Shown here piece by piece: positions 8,372 to 17,016 of a stretch of DNA of 64,000 bases (position 1 is its first letter; each line of letters begins with the position of its first letter). This DNA is from Massilia sp. Root351 (lineage in GTDB: Bacteria > Pseudomonadota > Gammaproteobacteria > Burkholderiales > Burkholderiaceae_D): assembly GCF_001425045.1 (NCBI RefSeq), contig NZ_LMDJ01000036.1, positions 186,001 through 250,000 of the forward strand, written 5' to 3'. The notes under the pieces were generated by a model. It was not told the origin of the DNA and searched no databases. It saw only the letters and a program-made list of their open reading frames with translations. The position numbers were made by a program, and so were the translations under genes.

Positions 8372-8395
8372 AAAAAAAACCCGCCGCGGCGGGTT
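8372..8395. terminator. Bidirectional intrinsic terminator
   Basis: A perfect 18-base palindrome, AACCCGCCGCGGCGGGTT (8378-8395), is preceded by an A-run from 8372. Read on the minus strand it is a GC-rich hairpin followed by a U-tract, directly after the small membrane protein gene ending at 8401. On the plus strand it lies 9 bases after the HlyD gene, with a weaker tail. Confidence 0.8.
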
Positions 8396-8400
8396 GGCCT

Positions 8401-8706
8401 TTACGGCGAGGTGTGCGTGAGCGCGTAGCCCACATGCTCCCACCAGTGGTCGCGCGTGCGCACCGTTTTCATGCACTGCATGTCGGTCTCGCCCTTGAAC
8501 ATGCGGTCTTCGCACTTCTTGCCCGCGTAGGCGTTGCGCTGGTTCTCGGCGTTGGCCAGCGCTATCATCAGCCATACCGAAAAGGCGATAACGACCAGCA
8601 GCAAGCTCCATGCTACGTGGTTGACATGGCTGCGCCAGAACAGCTTGTTCTCGTCCGGCGCGGACTCGCGGTATATCGCCATCACTTCTTTTTCGGTATC
8701 GCTCAT
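8401..8706 (-). CDS. Single-pass membrane protein of unknown function
   Basis: A 101-residue protein with one central membrane segment (about residues 31-51, VAWSLLLVVIAFSVWLMIAL), a charged N-terminal part and a C-terminal part with two Cys residues (KKCEDRM and MQCMKT) that could form a disulfide. No family is recognised. It starts 12 bases downstream of dsbA on the same strand and is followed by a strong terminator, so the two are probably co-transcribed. With DsbA next door, an oxidised periplasmic tail is possible, but this is inference. Confidence 0.75.
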   Translation of the reverse strand: MSDTEKEVMAIYRESAPDENKLFWRSHVNHVAWSLLLVVIAFSVWLMIALANAENQRNAYAGKKCEDRMFKGETDMQCMKTVRTRDHWWEHVGYALTHTSP

Positions 8707-8718
8707 GGTGCTTTCAAC

Positions 8719-9369
8719 TTACTTCTTGGCGGCCTTGGCAACCAGGTAATCCATCACTTGCAGCGTCGCCTGCTGGGACGCCATCTCCGACATGCCCGGA
8801 CGGCCGGCCTGCGAAGGCGACGTGACGAAGCGGCCATCGATCACGATGGTCGGCGCGCTGTCGACCTTGTACGAGGCCACCACCTGGGCTGCACGCTTCA
8901 TTTTAGTCTGCACGGCGAAGGAATTAAAGTATTCCAGGTATTTCGCCTTGTCGATACCGTTCTTGACCAGGAAATCGGTCATCGCATCGTCCTTGTTCAG
9001 GCGGTTGCGGTCGACGTGGATGGCGCGGAAGATCTTGCTGTGCATTTCTTCCAGCTTGCCCATCGCTTCCAGGGTCAGGTAGGCGTGCGCCTGCGCGTCG
9101 TTCGGGCCGCCGGCCGGGAAGTGCACGCGGCGGAAGGCAATCTTGTCGCCCTGCTTCTTCACCCAGTCGGCCATCATCGGCTCGATGGCGTTGCAGTGCG
9201 GGCAGGAATACATGAAGAATTCAATCACTTCCACTTTCTTGCCGGTGTCGGTGCGCACAGGCGAAGCCAGCGTCGTGAAGTCCACGCCTTCCTTCGGTTC
9301 GGCGGCGGAAGCGCCGGCAGCGGTGAACGACAGGGCGGCGGCAGCAATGATCAGACGCAGAAATCGCAT
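8719..9369 (-). CDS. dsbA: Thiol:disulfide interchange protein DsbA
   Basis: A 216-residue periplasmic oxidoreductase with a signal peptide (residues 1-23) and a thioredoxin fold interrupted by a helical insert. The active site is Cys56-Pro-His-Cys59 in FFMYSCPHCN, identical to the DsbA centre, and the cis-proline loop is SAPTIVIDG. It introduces disulfides into secreted proteins and would be reoxidised by DsbB, which is not in this window. The ATG follows AGAAGGA at good spacing. The downstream small membrane protein with paired cysteines probably shares its transcript. Confidence 0.95.
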   Translation of the reverse strand: MRFLRLIIAAAALSFTAAGASAAEPKEGVDFTTLASPVRTDTGKKVEVIEFFMYSCPHCNAIEPMMADWVKKQGDKIAFRRVHFPAGGPNDAQAHAYLTLEAMGKLEEMHSKIFRAIHVDRNRLNKDDAMTDFLVKNGIDKAKYLEYFNSFAVQTKMKRAAQVVASYKVDSAPTIVIDGRFVTSPSQAGRPGMSEMASQQATLQVMDYLVAKAAKK

Positions 9370-9445
9370 AGTGGTCCTTCTAGAGTAAGAGTGGCAAACG
9401 CCGCGAGATTACCATTTTTTTGGGCCCGCCATCAGGCCGGATAAC

Positions 9446-9490
9446 AAAAATCCCCGGCCAGCGGGGATTTTAAGCTTCATTTAATGAAGC
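9446..9490. terminator. Terminator hairpins after the TonB receptor gene
   Basis: AAAATCCCC and GGGGATTTT arms flank a 7-base loop (9446-9471), so the structure is a terminator on either strand. A second hairpin, GCTTCAT-TTA-ATGAAGC, follows at 9474-9490. Both lie just beyond the stop of the receptor gene at 9507 and before dsbA's promoter region. Confidence 0.75.
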
Positions 9491-9506
9491 CTGGGCCAGG
9501 CGCGCC

Positions 9507-11480
9507 TCAGAATTCGTAGCGCGCCGACAGCTTCAGCTGGCGGCCGTCCGAGGTGTAGATGCCGCCCTTGCACTGGAACGCCATGCCGTAGTAGTTCTTG
9601 TCTGTCAGGTTCAGGCCCGACAGCGCCACTTCCCAGGCACCGAACTTGCGCGCATAGCGGGCGTCCAGCGTGGTGTAGGACGGGATGCGCGCGGCGCAGC
9701 TATTGTCGAAATCGGAACCGAAACGCTGGCTGTCCACCCACTGCGCGCCGATGTCGGCGGTCTGGCCGTCGGCCGGGGTCCACGACAGGCGCGCGCTCAG
9801 CACGTTCTTCGGCACCAGCACCATTTCACGGCCGGCGACGGCGCCTTCGGTGAAGGTGGCTTTCACGCGCTGGTAGTGGCCGCTCAGGGTCCAGTCGCGC
9901 GCCAGCTCGACGCTCGCGTCCAGCTCGAAGCCCTGGCGCTTGGTCGGCGCCAGGTTGGTGTTGGCGCCGTAGCCGAACGCGCCCGCGGTCGGATCGTAGA
10001 AGATCTCGTTGCGCAGCTCGTGCCGGAACACGCGCGCCGACAGCTTGCTGCCGCCGTCGGTGTAGGCGGTGCCCAGTTCCAGGTCGTGCGACGTCTGCGG
10101 CTGCAGCACGCTGTCCGGCAGCGGGGTGTAGCCGTTTTCATCGGCGTTGGCGACGCGGTAGCTGTGGCCGATCTTGGCGTGCAGCGTGGCCTTCGGCGAC
10201 AGCGCGTAGCTGCCCTGCACATCCCAGGCGTTCAGGCCCTGGATCACGTCGTAATTGGCCACCGACCACGGCGACGGATCGGTGTTGGCCTTGTCGAACA
10301 ATTCGCGGCGCACGCCGGCGGCCAGGCGGAAGGCGTCCCACTTGACTTCATCGCGCAGGTACAGCGCCTTCGACTTCTGCGTCGCCCTGGACGGGCTGGC
10401 GCCCTTCGCGTCGCGGGTCCAGTCGATGAAGTCCACGCCCGCCACCGCCTCGTTCAGCACGCCGCCGAACTGGCTCAGCTTGCGCACGCGCGGCGAGAAC
10501 TGGGTCTGCTTGCTTTCGTAGTCGACCTGGTAGGTCGAGGTGGGGAAAACATAAGTCGCTTCGAGCTCCTTGCGGCGGTGCGACAGCTCGGCGGCCAGGT
10601 CGTAGCCGGCCACCTTGGCTTCAATGAAGGCAGTGAAGCGGTCGCTGTCGAGCGAGCCGAAGTCATCCGGCGTGCTGGCCTGGCGCGGATTGGTGCCGAA
10701 CTGGGCCTGGCTCAGCGAGCCGGCGAAGCGCGAGTCCTGGCGCGTGCTCGACAGGCGCACGCCGGCGCGGCCGTCGGTGAAGGCCAGCTGCGCCCCGGCA
10801 TTCAGGCTGCGCGCTTTGAAGGCGTTGTTGTCGCGGTAGTTGTCAGTGTCGAGCGCGCCGCCGGACAGGTCGAAGGCCCAGTTGCCCACGCCGTGCGTGA
10901 GCGCCGCGCGGCCCTCGCGCAGGCCGAACTGGCCCACTTCGCCGAACACGCTGCCACGGCTGCCCGCCGTGCGTTCGCCGGGACGCTTGGTGACGATCTG
11001 GATCACGCCGCCGGTGGCGCCGTCGCCGAACAGCACGCTGCTGCCGCCGCGCGTGATCTCGATGCGTTCGACCGAGTCGACCGGGATGGTGGACAGGATG
11101 GCCGAGCTCAGCTCGTTCTCGGACAGGCGCACGCCGTCCAGCATCACCACCATGTTCTGGCTGCTGTTGGTGCCGAAGCCGCGCAGGTCCAGCGCAAAAT
11201 CGGGGCTGCCGTCCAGGCTCTGGTGGCCCAGCACGCCGCCGACCTTGCGGATGGCCTGGTTGACGTCGCTGGCGCCGGAGCGGCGGATCTCGGCCGCGCT
11301 GATGACGGTGGCGCCGATGGGCAGCAGCGAAGGGTCGCTGTCGAAACGGGCGCCGGTGACCACCACCGGGGCCAGCACCTCGGCCGCGGCCTGGGCCCAT
11401 GCGGCGGAAGGAGCGGAGAAGCACAGGGCGACGGCAAGCGCCAGCGGTGCCGGCGAACGGCGGGAATTCGAGTTGTTCAT
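9507..11480 (-). CDS. btuB: TonB-dependent receptor, probable vitamin B12 receptor BtuB
   Basis: A 657-residue outer membrane receptor with a signal peptide (residues 1-30, ending AWAQA), a TonB-box-like APVVVTGAR, a plug domain (about residues 50-160, with MVVMLDGVRLSENEL and VERIEITRGGSSVLFGDG) and a 22-strand-type barrel ending in an aromatic residue (LSARYEF). Such receptors import large ligands using TonB energy. The cobalamin assignment comes mainly from the riboswitch immediately upstream; length and plug motifs also fit BtuB. The ATG at 11480 begins the signal peptide; the open frame upstream to 11582 lies in the riboswitch leader. Confidence 0.85.
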   Translation of the reverse strand: MNNSNSRRSPAPLALAVALCFSAPSAAWAQAAAEVLAPVVVTGARFDSDPSLLPIGATVISAAEIRRSGASDVNQAIRKVGGVLGHQSLDGSPDFALDLRGFGTNSSQNMVVMLDGVRLSENELSSAILSTIPVDSVERIEITRGGSSVLFGDGATGGVIQIVTKRPGERTAGSRGSVFGEVGQFGLREGRAALTHGVGNWAFDLSGGALDTDNYRDNNAFKARSLNAGAQLAFTDGRAGVRLSSTRQDSRFAGSLSQAQFGTNPRQASTPDDFGSLDSDRFTAFIEAKVAGYDLAAELSHRRKELEATYVFPTSTYQVDYESKQTQFSPRVRKLSQFGGVLNEAVAGVDFIDWTRDAKGASPSRATQKSKALYLRDEVKWDAFRLAAGVRRELFDKANTDPSPWSVANYDVIQGLNAWDVQGSYALSPKATLHAKIGHSYRVANADENGYTPLPDSVLQPQTSHDLELGTAYTDGGSKLSARVFRHELRNEIFYDPTAGAFGYGANTNLAPTKRQGFELDASVELARDWTLSGHYQRVKATFTEGAVAGREMVLVPKNVLSARLSWTPADGQTADIGAQWVDSQRFGSDFDNSCAARIPSYTTLDARYARKFGAWEVALSGLNLTDKNYYGMAFQCKGGIYTSDGRQLKLSARYEF

Positions 11481-11561
11481 TGTGTCTTTACGCGTAGTGA
11501 GCATCCGCCTGCGTCCCCGCAAGCTGGATTCAACGGAAGCTGTCGCGCTTCCACCTGGATT

Positions 11562-11765
11562 GGCCGGTATCCGGGCTGGCAAGACGGGACGGGATCACCT
11601 TCCGGCGCAGACGCTGCTGCACAGTGGTTGTCGATCCAGCCTGCCGCGCGAACCGGAAATCCGGGCGCGGCGCTTGCGTACCGTTGCGGGGGCAGCACAC
11701 CTTGGCCGCCGCGCTGCCGATGAGCGCTGGCTGCCTTGTGTTTCCCGTTTAACTGCATCCATGGA
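11562..11765 (-). ncRNA. Cobalamin riboswitch
   Basis: On the minus strand the leader of the TonB receptor carries, in order, the conserved blocks of the cobalamin aptamer: TTAAACGGGAAACAC (11741-11755), GCTGCCCCCGCAACGGTA, the B12-box-like ACCACTGTGC, CCGGAAGGTGAT, and AGCCCGGATACCGGCC ending at 11562. Spacing and order match the class. Adenosylcobalamin binding would reduce receptor expression. A short hairpin, GGAAGC-N6-GCTTCC (11535-11552), lies between the aptamer and the start codon and could belong to the expression platform. Boundaries are approximate. Confidence 0.9.
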
Positions 11766-11860
11766 CATGGACGCGGGCACCAAAACGCCGCCATTATACT
11801 CCTGCGCACAAAGTTGATAACGTTGGTAATTTATTACTGGCTTGGTTTATAGTGGCGGGC

Positions 11861-14068
11861 ATGAACGCACACCCCTACCGCAAGCTCGCCGCCGTCATAT
11901 GCACGGCAGCCGCAGCAGCCGCGCTGGCAGCGCTGGCCCTGGCGCAAGTCCAGGTCATCGCCATCCCCGAGCCCTACACCGACACCGGCATTCCCTTCGC
12001 CCCGGCGCAGGCCGGCGCGGTGACGGTGCCCAGCGCACCGGACGCCTGGGGCGGCCCGCGCACGGGCGGCGAGGCCACGCTGTCGGACCGCGTGGTGGAC
12101 TACCGGATCGAAGCCACGCTGGACCCGGTCAGGCACACGGTGGACGGCAAGCAGCAGCTCACCTGGCGCAACCGCAGCGCGCACCCGGTGCGCACGGTCT
12201 ACCTGCACCTCTACCTGAACGCCTTCGAGCACGCCGGCACCACCTTCTTCACCGAGCACCGCGCCATGGGCGGCGGCATGTTCAGCACCGATCCCAAGGA
12301 CGGCGACTGGGGCCATATCGACCTGCGCAGCGTGACGCAGGGCGGGGCCAGGGTGGAGCAGTCCTTCGTGCAGCCGGACGACGGCCCCGCCAGCGACCGC
12401 ACCGTGGTGCGCCTGGACCTGCCGCAGCCGGTGGAAGCGGGAGCCAGCACCACGCTCGCCATCGACTTCCACAGCCAGCTGCCACGGCTGCTGGCCCGCA
12501 GCGGCTACTTCGGCAGCTTCCACCTGGTGGCGCAGTGGTTCCCCAAGATCGGCGTGCTGGAGCTGCCGGGCGAACGGGGCGCCACCAGGCCGCGCTGGAA
12601 CGTGCACGAATACCACGCCGAATCCGAGTTCTACGCCGACTTCGGCAGCTACGACGTGAAACTCACCGTGCCCAAGGAATACACGGTGGGCGCCACCGGC
12701 GAGCTGCAGGGCGCGCCGGTGGAGAAGGCCGGCATGCTCACCCACCACTACGTGCAAGGCGACGTGCACGATTTCGCCTGGACCGCCGACAAGCGCTACG
12801 CCCCGCCGCTGACCGGCAGCTGGAGCGGCGCCGGCAGCCCGCCCGTCAGCATCAAGGTACTGTACGCGCCGGAGTTCCAGGCCAGCGCCGCACCGTCGCT
12901 GAAGGCCGCGCAGGACGCGCTCACCTACTACTCGAAAACGCTGGGTCCCTACCCCTACAAGACACTGACCGTGGTGCTGCCGCCGCACAACGCCGGCGCG
13001 GCGGCGGGCATGGAATATCCCACTTTCTACACCGCCGACAGCTACACCAAAGTGGCGCCCAGGTCGCCGGAGGAGTTCGACCTGGACCTGGTCAACATCC
13101 ACGAGTTCGGCCACGGCTACTTCTACGGCATCATCGCTTCCAACGAATTCGAGGAACCGCTGCTCGATGAAGGCCTGAACGAATACTGGAACATGCGCAT
13201 GGTGCGCGAGCGCGGGCAGCAGCTGTACCCGGCACCCTGGTGGCTGCGCGCCGTGGGCATCTCGCCCGGCTTCGACGGCTTCCATTATGAACTGGGCGGC
13301 GCCGTGCGCGAAAACCCGGCCGACCCGGCCGGCCAGAACGCCTGGTCGCGCCTGCAGGGCATCGGCCCGGTGTACAACCGCGGCGCCCTCCTCTTCCACG
13401 ACCTGGAAGCGCAGCTGGGCAAGGAGGCGACCGAACAGGCCTTCAAGGAATACTACAAGCGCTGGCGCTTCCGCCACCCCAGCATCGCCGACCTGCGCGA
13501 AACGCTGGCCGAGGCGAGCGGGCAGCGCGCGCTGGTGGAGCGCGTGTTCGCGCAGCAGGTCTACCGCACCGGCAAGGTGGACGACCGGGTGCAATCGATC
13601 CGCAGCGACGAAGTGCTGCCGCAGCCGGGCAGCAGCATCGTCAACGGCAAGCGCGCGGCGCTGACGCAGGAACAGGTCGACCAGCAGATCGAGGACGCGC
13701 GCGCAAAGTGGGAGCAGGCCCATCCGCAGGCCAAGCCCGGCACCGGCCCTTACCCCTTCCGCACCGAGGTTGTCGTGCGCCGGCGCGGCGACGCCGTGCC
13801 GCAGACGCTGCTGGTGCGCTTCGCCGACGGCAGCAGCGAAACCGTCAAATGGGACCCGCAGAACGGCGAGCGCTGGCAGCGCTTCGTGTGGCAGAAGCCG
13901 GCCAAGGCCGTGTCGGCCGAACTCGATCCCGAGCGCCGGCATCTGCTCGACATCAACAAGCTCGACGACAGCCGCACGCTGAAGGCCGACGGCGCCGCCG
14001 CGCGCCGCTGGACCTTCGACCTGGCCGCGCTGGCGCAAGCCTTCCTGACCCTGATCGCGACAATATGA
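11861..14068 (+). CDS. M1-type zinc metallopeptidase, secreted
   Basis: A 735-residue protein with an N-terminal hydrophobic signal segment and the M1 gluzincin signature. The zinc site is His414-Glu-Phe-Gly-His418, followed exactly 18 residues later by Glu437 in LLDEGLNEYW. A GMEYPTF segment corresponds to the substrate-binding GxMEN loop. The N-terminal half has the beta-sandwich typical of aminopeptidase-N relatives. The C-terminal part has beta-rich segments with no clear ERAP-type helical domain. An in-frame GTG at 11852 is an alternative start. It overlaps the next gene by ATGA, so the two are translationally coupled. The substrate is unknown; peptide degradation in the periplasm is likely. 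Confidence 0.85.
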   Translation: MNAHPYRKLAAVICTAAAAAALAALALAQVQVIAIPEPYTDTGIPFAPAQAGAVTVPSAPDAWGGPRTGGEATLSDRVVDYRIEATLDPVRHTVDGKQQLTWRNRSAHPVRTVYLHLYLNAFEHAGTTFFTEHRAMGGGMFSTDPKDGDWGHIDLRSVTQGGARVEQSFVQPDDGPASDRTVVRLDLPQPVEAGASTTLAIDFHSQLPRLLARSGYFGSFHLVAQWFPKIGVLELPGERGATRPRWNVHEYHAESEFYADFGSYDVKLTVPKEYTVGATGELQGAPVEKAGMLTHHYVQGDVHDFAWTADKRYAPPLTGSWSGAGSPPVSIKVLYAPEFQASAAPSLKAAQDALTYYSKTLGPYPYKTLTVVLPPHNAGAAAGMEYPTFYTADSYTKVAPRSPEEFDLDLVNIHEFGHGYFYGIIASNEFEEPLLDEGLNEYWNMRMVRERGQQLYPAPWWLRAVGISPGFDGFHYELGGAVRENPADPAGQNAWSRLQGIGPVYNRGALLFHDLEAQLGKEATEQAFKEYYKRWRFRHPSIADLRETLAEASGQRALVERVFAQQVYRTGKVDDRVQSIRSDEVLPQPGSSIVNGKRAALTQEQVDQQIEDARAKWEQAHPQAKPGTGPYPFRTEVVVRRRGDAVPQTLLVRFADGSSETVKWDPQNGERWQRFVWQKPAKAVSAELDPERRHLLDINKLDDSRTLKADGAAARRWTFDLAALAQAFLTLIATI

Positions 14069-14922
14069 AACTGATCACAAACTGCCTGCGCGCCGCGCGC
14101 GCCGCGCTGCAATGGCGCCTGCTGGCGCTGTGGACCATCGCCCTGCTGCTGCCCACGCTGGCGCTGGCGCTGCCGTTCTGGAGCCACTTCAGCGCTTCTT
14201 TCGACCACTCGGTGCACGCGGCCGCGCTGGCGCAGCGGCTCGACCTGTCCAACATCGCCGACCTGATGAGCGACCCGGGGCGCAATCCGCTGGCCATGAA
14301 GCTGGGCGCCGGCTGCGCGCTGCTGCTCACGCTGCTGCTCTCGCCGCTGCTCACCGGCGCCGTCGCCACCGCCGCGCGCTTCGGCGGTACGCCCGCCATG
14401 CGCGACTTGTTCGCCGGCGCCGTCGCCGAATACCCGCGCATGTGCCGCATGCTGCTGTGGGCCGTGGCGCCGCTGGGCGCCGCGCTCGGCCTGGGCGGCG
14501 CCTTGCAGCACCTGGCCGGCAGCGGCGCCGACAGCGCCATCACGCCGGACGAGGGCCAGGTGCTGCGCATCGCGGCCGACGCCATCGCCGCGCTGCTGTT
14601 CGCGCTGGCGCTGGCCACGCTGGACGTAGGCCGCGCAGTGCTGGCGGCCGACCGGCGCCGCCGCTCGGCCGTTATCGGCTGGTGGCATGGCTTGCGCCTG
14701 CTGGCGCGCCGGCCGGGCGCGATGCTGGGCAGCTATTTGGCCATCAGCCTGGCCGGCCTGGCGGCGGTGGCCGCGCTGGGCCTGGCACGCATCCACCTGC
14801 CGCACGTCGGCACCGCCGGTTTCCTGTGGGCTCTGCTGCTGACGCAGGCGATCGCCATGCTGCTGGCCTGGATGCGCGCCGCGCGCCTATTCGCGCTGAT
14901 TGGTATCATTAACAAATCCTGA
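14065..14922 (+). CDS. Multi-pass membrane protein coupled to the M1 peptidase
   Basis: A 285-residue integral membrane protein with about six hydrophobic segments (for example residues 17-38, 80-105, 130-150, 165-185, 220-245, 253-280). No recognised family motif stands out. Its ATG overlaps the stop codon of the M1 peptidase gene, which points to co-production and perhaps a membrane partner for that peptidase. It has a loop with many charged and Arg residues (AADRRRRSAVIGWWHG). Function unknown. Confidence 0.8.
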   Translation: MKLITNCLRAARAALQWRLLALWTIALLLPTLALALPFWSHFSASFDHSVHAAALAQRLDLSNIADLMSDPGRNPLAMKLGAGCALLLTLLLSPLLTGAVATAARFGGTPAMRDLFAGAVAEYPRMCRMLLWAVAPLGAALGLGGALQHLAGSGADSAITPDEGQVLRIAADAIAALLFALALATLDVGRAVLAADRRRRSAVIGWWHGLRLLARRPGAMLGSYLAISLAGLAAVAALGLARIHLPHVGTAGFLWALLLTQAIAMLLAWMRAARLFALIGIINKS

Positions 14923-15001
14923 ATGATCCATCCATAAAATCACGATTGATGAACATGGCGGCGAGGCCTATAGTCCGTGCATTGCAACCCAGGAGCGCTC
15001 C

Positions 15002-15808
15002 ATGTCCAGCACTGCACTGCCCACCTATTTCCTGTCCCACGGCGGCGGCCCCTGGCCGTGGATGCTCGACCAGTACGGCGGCCGCTACGACGCGCTGAAA
15101 GCCTCGCTGGAAGACATCCCGCGCCAGCTCGGCGGCGTGCGTCCCAAGGCCGTGCTGGTGGTGACGGCGCACTGGGAAGCGCGCGAGCCGCTGATCTCTG
15201 CCAGTCCCAGGCCGCCGATGATCTACGACTACGGCGGCTTCCCCGCCTACACCTACGAAATCCAGTACAGCGCCCCCGGCTCGCCGGAGGTGGCCGCGCG
15301 CGTGCAGCAGTTGCTGAACGGCGCCGGCATCGCCGCCCAGCTCGACCCGCAGCGCGGCTTCGACCACGGCACCTTCTCGGCCATGCAGCCGATCTACCCG
15401 GCGGCGGACGTGCCGATCGTGCAGCTGTCGCTGAAACAGGGGCTGGACCCGGCCGAGCACATCGCCATCGGCCGCGCGCTGGCGCCGCTGCGCAAAGAGA
15501 GCGTGCTGATCGTGGGCAGCGGGCTGAGCTACCACAACCTGCGCCAGTTCGGCGCGGCGGGCGCGGCGGCCTCGCACCAGTTCGACGCCTGGCTGCGCGA
15601 ATCGATGGCGCTGCCGCCGGCCGAGCGCGAAGCGCGGCTGCTGGCGTGGGCAAGCGCCCCGGCCGCCCGCGCCGCCCACCCGCGCGAAGAGCACCTGCTG
15701 CCGCTGATGGTCGCCCACGGCGCCGCCGGCGGCGAGCCCGCCAGCAACGTCTACCACGAAGACGCCTTCATGGGCAGCCTCGCCGTCTCCAGCTTCCGCT
15801 TTGCCTAA
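15002..15808 (+). CDS. Class III extradiol ring-cleavage dioxygenase, DODA type
   Basis: A 268-residue LigB-superfamily enzyme of the 4,5-DOPA dioxygenase (YgiD) group. Putative metal and catalytic histidines are seen in FLSHGGGPW, VVTAHWEA, FDHGTFSAM and GSGLSYHNL, in the family order. Members bind zinc or iron and open catechol rings; the bacterial substrate is usually unknown. Length and motifs are normal. It stands alone between the membrane protein gene and a large inverted repeat, with the convergent GTPase gene beyond. Confidence 0.88.
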   Translation: MSSTALPTYFLSHGGGPWPWMLDQYGGRYDALKASLEDIPRQLGGVRPKAVLVVTAHWEAREPLISASPRPPMIYDYGGFPAYTYEIQYSAPGSPEVAARVQQLLNGAGIAAQLDPQRGFDHGTFSAMQPIYPAADVPIVQLSLKQGLDPAEHIAIGRALAPLRKESVLIVGSGLSYHNLRQFGAAGAAASHQFDAWLRESMALPPAEREARLLAWASAPAARAAHPREEHLLPLMVAHGAAGGEPASNVYHEDAFMGSLAVSSFRFA

Positions 15809-15812
15809 ACGC

Positions 15813-15877
15813 AAATTGGGGTCAGGGTTAATTAATTTTGCAACAATTGCCAAATTAATTAACCCTGACCCCATTTT
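15813..15877. repeat. Large inverted repeat with GGGGTC arms
   Basis: A 21-base perfect stem, GGGGTCAGGGTTAATTAATTT (15818-15838; its last base pairs too) against 15852-15872, encloses a 13-base loop. The flanking A/T bases extend the pairing with one mismatch. The element fills the gap between two convergent genes and could end transcription in both directions. One arm recurs at 452-473, so this is a dispersed repeat rather than a gene-specific terminator. Confidence 0.8.
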
Positions 15878-15909
15878 GGTGTACAGCAACTGAGTCAACA
15901 CTGCGCCGC

Positions 15910-16860
15910 TCAGGTGCCGCGCTTGCCTTTCATGCGCTCGGCTTCCTTGGCGGCGGCCTTGGCGGCGGCGAGTTCGGCTTTGACGCGCTGCTCTTCGGCG
16001 AACACGGCCAGCGCGGCTTCGCGGGTGGCGGGCGTTTCGAGCGAGATGCGGCCCAGCGCGCCGGTGCGGTAGTCCTGCAGGAAGATGTGGGCGGCTTTTT
16101 CGTAGTCGTAGTCGCCGCCTTTCTGGCGGTAGCCGCGCTTGGCGGCGATGCCTTCGACCACCGCGATGGCGTCCATCTCTTCGACGTTCTTGTAGCCGTA
16201 GCGCGCCTCCAGCAGCCCGGGGTAGCGGCGCAGCATCTCGCCGGCCAGGTATTCGGCCACTTCTTCTTCGATCAGCGCGTTCGAGCCGATGGCGTGGCTG
16301 GCGGCCAGCATCAGGCCGTCGCTGGGCATGGCGATCTTGGGCCACAGCATGCCGGGCGTGTCGACCAGCACCGTGTTCTTGTCCAGGTAGAGCTTCTGCT
16401 GCACCTTGGTCACCGCCGGTTCGTCGCCCACCTTGGCCACGCGCTTTTTCAGCAGCGCGTTCATCAAGGTCGATTTGCCGACGTTGGGAATCCCCATGAT
16501 CATGATGCGCAGCGGCTTGGTCGGCACGCCGCGGTGCGGCGCCAGCGATTTGGCGATGTCGGGAATGCGCGCCACGTCGCCCGGCTTCTTGGTCGTCATG
16601 GCGTAGGCGGTCACCCCCTCCTGGCGGTCGTAGTACTCCACCCAGGCGGCCGTGGCGGCGGGATCGGCCAGGTCGATCTTGTTGAGGATCTTCAGGCAGG
16701 GACGCTGGCGGAACAGGCGCAGCTCTTCCACCATGGGGTTGCAGCTGGCCTCGGGCAGGCGCGCGTCGACCACCTCGATCACCAGATCGGTGTTCTCCAT
16801 CTGCTCGGCCGCCTTCTTTTTGGCGGCGTTCATGTGCCCCGGATACCATTGAATTGCCAT
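15910..16860 (-). CDS. ylqF: Circularly permuted GTPase YlqF/RbgA
   Basis: A 316-residue ribosome biogenesis GTPase. The G motifs occur in permuted order: G4 (LNKIDLAD, about residue 60) comes before G1 (GIPNVGKST, about residue 122), then G3 (DTPGMLWP). This is the mark of the YlqF/YawG family, whose Bacillus member RbgA matures the large ribosomal subunit. The start MAIQWYPGHMNAAKK is the conserved beginning of the family. The C-terminus has a Lys/Ala/Glu-rich helical tail. The open frame continues far upstream without coding character. It is divergent from the OPT transporter gene. Confidence 0.93.
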   Translation of the reverse strand: MAIQWYPGHMNAAKKKAAEQMENTDLVIEVVDARLPEASCNPMVEELRLFRQRPCLKILNKIDLADPAATAAWVEYYDRQEGVTAYAMTTKKPGDVARIPDIAKSLAPHRGVPTKPLRIMIMGIPNVGKSTLMNALLKKRVAKVGDEPAVTKVQQKLYLDKNTVLVDTPGMLWPKIAMPSDGLMLAASHAIGSNALIEEEVAEYLAGEMLRRYPGLLEARYGYKNVEEMDAIAVVEGIAAKRGYRQKGGDYDYEKAAHIFLQDYRTGALGRISLETPATREAALAVFAEEQRVKAELAAAKAAAKEAERMKGKRGT

Positions 16861-17016
16861 GCTGTTGCCTTCTGCGCCTAAGGTGTAATCCGCTATTTTA
16901 CCTGTTCCCCCGCCCGCGCCATCCGATTGGTTCCCGTTTACGTCAAGGTCGGCTATCATGGGGCACAAATTCTTATCCATTTTATAAACATTACTATATA
17001 CATGGAGTCGTGAAAC

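Noticed and set aside
9876..11723. A 615-codon plus-strand open frame
   Set aside because: Antisense of the BtuB-like receptor gene; no family-like segments, and the receptor on the other strand is unambiguous.
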